Source: Candidatus Nitrosopelagicus sp. (lineage in GTDB: Archaea > Thermoproteota > Nitrososphaeria > Nitrososphaerales > Nitrosopumilaceae). Taken from it: a stretch of 6,749 nt of DNA. The translations under genes were made by a program, and so were the position numbers. The notes under the pieces were generated by a model. It saw only the letters and a program-made list of their open reading frames with translations, was not told the DNA's origin and made no database searches. How positions within the stretch are numbered: position 1 is the first letter of the stretch; the number at the start of each line of letters is the position of its first letter. Below, piece by piece: positions 5,707-6,749 of this stretch. The stretch is taken from contig DTTB01000134.1 in assembly GCA_012964965.1 (NCBI GenBank), positions 1 to 6,749 on the forward strand. Direction: 5' to 3'.

Positions 5707-6749
5707 TTAGTTAACGCCAAGTTCTGTAAATGTTTTTAGTGTAATGCCATCACGGTTTGACAGATTTGTAATTCTATGACCCATAACACATTCAATTCCA
5801 GCCTGCTTTGCACCATCTAACAGTCGCTGAGTTATTATTCCATCCAGAAGTAAATACTTTATTCCAGTTTGTGTAGATAACTTGCCTACAAGTTCACTTA
5901 TTGGTACTTTGAATAATTGATTATTATCAGCATCAAGTGCTACAGCTTCTAGCGTTTCATTAAGATCTGGATAAATTTTGCCTGCTACTATTGCTAATGG
6001 TTTATCGTCTTCATTCACTTCTACAAGTTCCGTAGTTTCTTTTTTCATATTATCAGAAGTGTCTTTTAGGATATCTGCAATACGCTGCGGAGTAAGTTCT
6101 TCCACTTCAACTCCTGGATCTGCTTGAAGCTCAACATCAATATTAACAACAGACTTTAGCTCTTTGAGAATAAATCCTCCAGCCCTATCACCGTCTAAAA
6201 ATGCCACCACTTTCTTTTTAGTTGCACATAAATCCTTAATTGATTCATCAATTTTTGCTCCCTGAATAGCTAAAGCATTATCATAACCTGCTCTCAATAA
6301 ATTCAAAATATCCGCTCTGCCTTCAACAAGAATTATCCATGGTGCGTCAAAAACTCCTGTACTGCATGGAAGCTTGTTTGGTCCATATGTAGTAATTTTA
6401 CCTGAATGACCCTCATGAACATCTTTCAGCATGTTGTCACCCTCACTAACAGATTTAGTAGACCATTTTTGCTTGATCTCCTTTGCTCTTTTTACAATAT
6501 CCTCCTTTTTCGATGCTCTAACGTCATCAATCGAATTAAGTTTAAACTTACAGTCAAATGGACCTACCTTGTCAATGCTTTCTATCGCGGCAGCAATTAA
6601 GGCACATGTATCAATATCAGTACTCATTGGAAGTAACACACTACCATTAGAAGTATTTTCAGTAGTGTTAATGTCCACTTCGATTCTGCCTATTTTAGAA
6701 ACACGCTGAAGCTCATTCAGATTCATCTCAGGGCCTAAGAGACCCTCAG
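5707..6749 (-). CDS. dnaG: Archaeal DnaG primase (5' end beyond the window)
   Basis: This is the archaeal DnaG homologue, a TOPRIM protein found with the RNA exosome (with Csl4) and reported to have primase activity. The frame runs open to the window edge. Before the internal ATG at 6726 it reads EGLLGPE, joining MNLNELQ, a conserved archaeal DnaG segment, so the true start lies outside. By comparison with a usual ~400-aa length, a few tens of residues are missing. Counting from that Met, the TOPRIM domain covers about 128-205. VEGRAD (134-139) holds the catalytic glutamate E135, and FLDGDRAGG (177-185) holds the DxD pair D178 and D180. Residues 91-110 look like a polar, flexible linker before TOPRIM. 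After it come an acidic linker (about 222-245) and a C-terminal domain. All TOPRIM catalytic residues are intact. rbkR follows 6 nt downstream. Confidence 0.9.
   Translation of the reverse strand, partial: EGLLGPEMNLNELQRVSKIGRIEVDINTTENTSNGSVLLPMSTDIDTCALIAAAIESIDKVGPFDCKFKLNSIDDVRASKKEDIVKRAKEIKQKWSTKSVSEGDNMLKDVHEGHSGKITTYGPNKLPCSTGVFDAPWIILVEGRADILNLLRAGYDNALAIQGAKIDESIKDLCATKKKVVAFLDGDRAGGFILKELKSVVNIDVELQADPGVEVEELTPQRIADILKDTSDNMKKETTELVEVNEDDKPLAIVAGKIYPDLNETLEAVALDADNNQLFKVPISELVGKLSTQTGIKYLLLDGIITQRLLDGAKQAGIECVMGHRITNLSNRDGITLKTFTELGVN

Noticed and set aside
6406..6709. Two plus-strand open frames antisense to dnaG.
   Set aside because: They are shadows of the dnaG frame, with no promoter or recognisable domain.
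1..6749. Search for a defence system, mobile element, CRISPR array or novel multi-gene system.
   Set aside because: Every gene belongs to a recognisable housekeeping family. There are no transposase, integrase, nuclease or spaced repeats. The unusual points are details within known genes rather than a new system.

Overview
This window looks like chromosomal DNA from an archaeon, most likely a member of the Thaumarchaeota (Nitrososphaerota). That placement is an inference. It rests on low-GC coding DNA, genes without Shine-Dalgarno leaders, a LysW-type lysine pathway, diphthine synthase, a DnaG-type archaeal primase, an archaeal CTP-dependent riboflavin kinase and an archaeal FAD synthase. Coding density is very high: the longest stretch without a gene is the first 151 bases, and I see no mobile element, tRNA, rRNA or CRISPR array.

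Left block (152-4512, + strand): five tightly packed genes, probably one transcript. They are homocitrate synthase (lysS), the amino-group carrier protein lysW (55 aa), the ATP-grasp ligase lysX, the deblocking hydrolase lysK, and a diphthine synthase (dphB) with a C-terminal extension. Junctions are ATGA overlap, GTGA overlap, a 2-nt gap and a 1-nt TAATG overlap. LysS makes homocitrate, the entry to the 2-aminoadipate route. LysX loads 2-aminoadipate (or possibly glutamate) onto LysW, and LysK releases the finished lysine (or ornithine). The middle enzymes LysZ, LysY and LysJ are not in the window and must be encoded elsewhere if the pathway is complete. A TATA-like element about 26-30 nt before lysS suggests a leaderless or nearly leaderless transcript.

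Middle and right block: ribL (FAD synthase, + strand, 4557-5009) converges, with only 4 nt between stop codons, on a minus-strand pair: dnaG (5' end cut by the window edge) followed 6 nt later by a riboflavin kinase with an N-terminal winged-helix domain (RbkR type). The two last steps of flavin cofactor synthesis, riboflavin to FMN and FMN to FAD, are thus encoded tail to tail.

Points most worth a second look: LysW ends in ...EDWGQ where the carrier family is expected to end in Glu, the residue that bears the substrate. DphB carries a C-terminal domain resembling DUF357. A perfect 18-bp palindrome lies just past the ribL stop, inside the 3' end of the riboflavin kinase gene. Most of the rest is ordinary housekeeping content.
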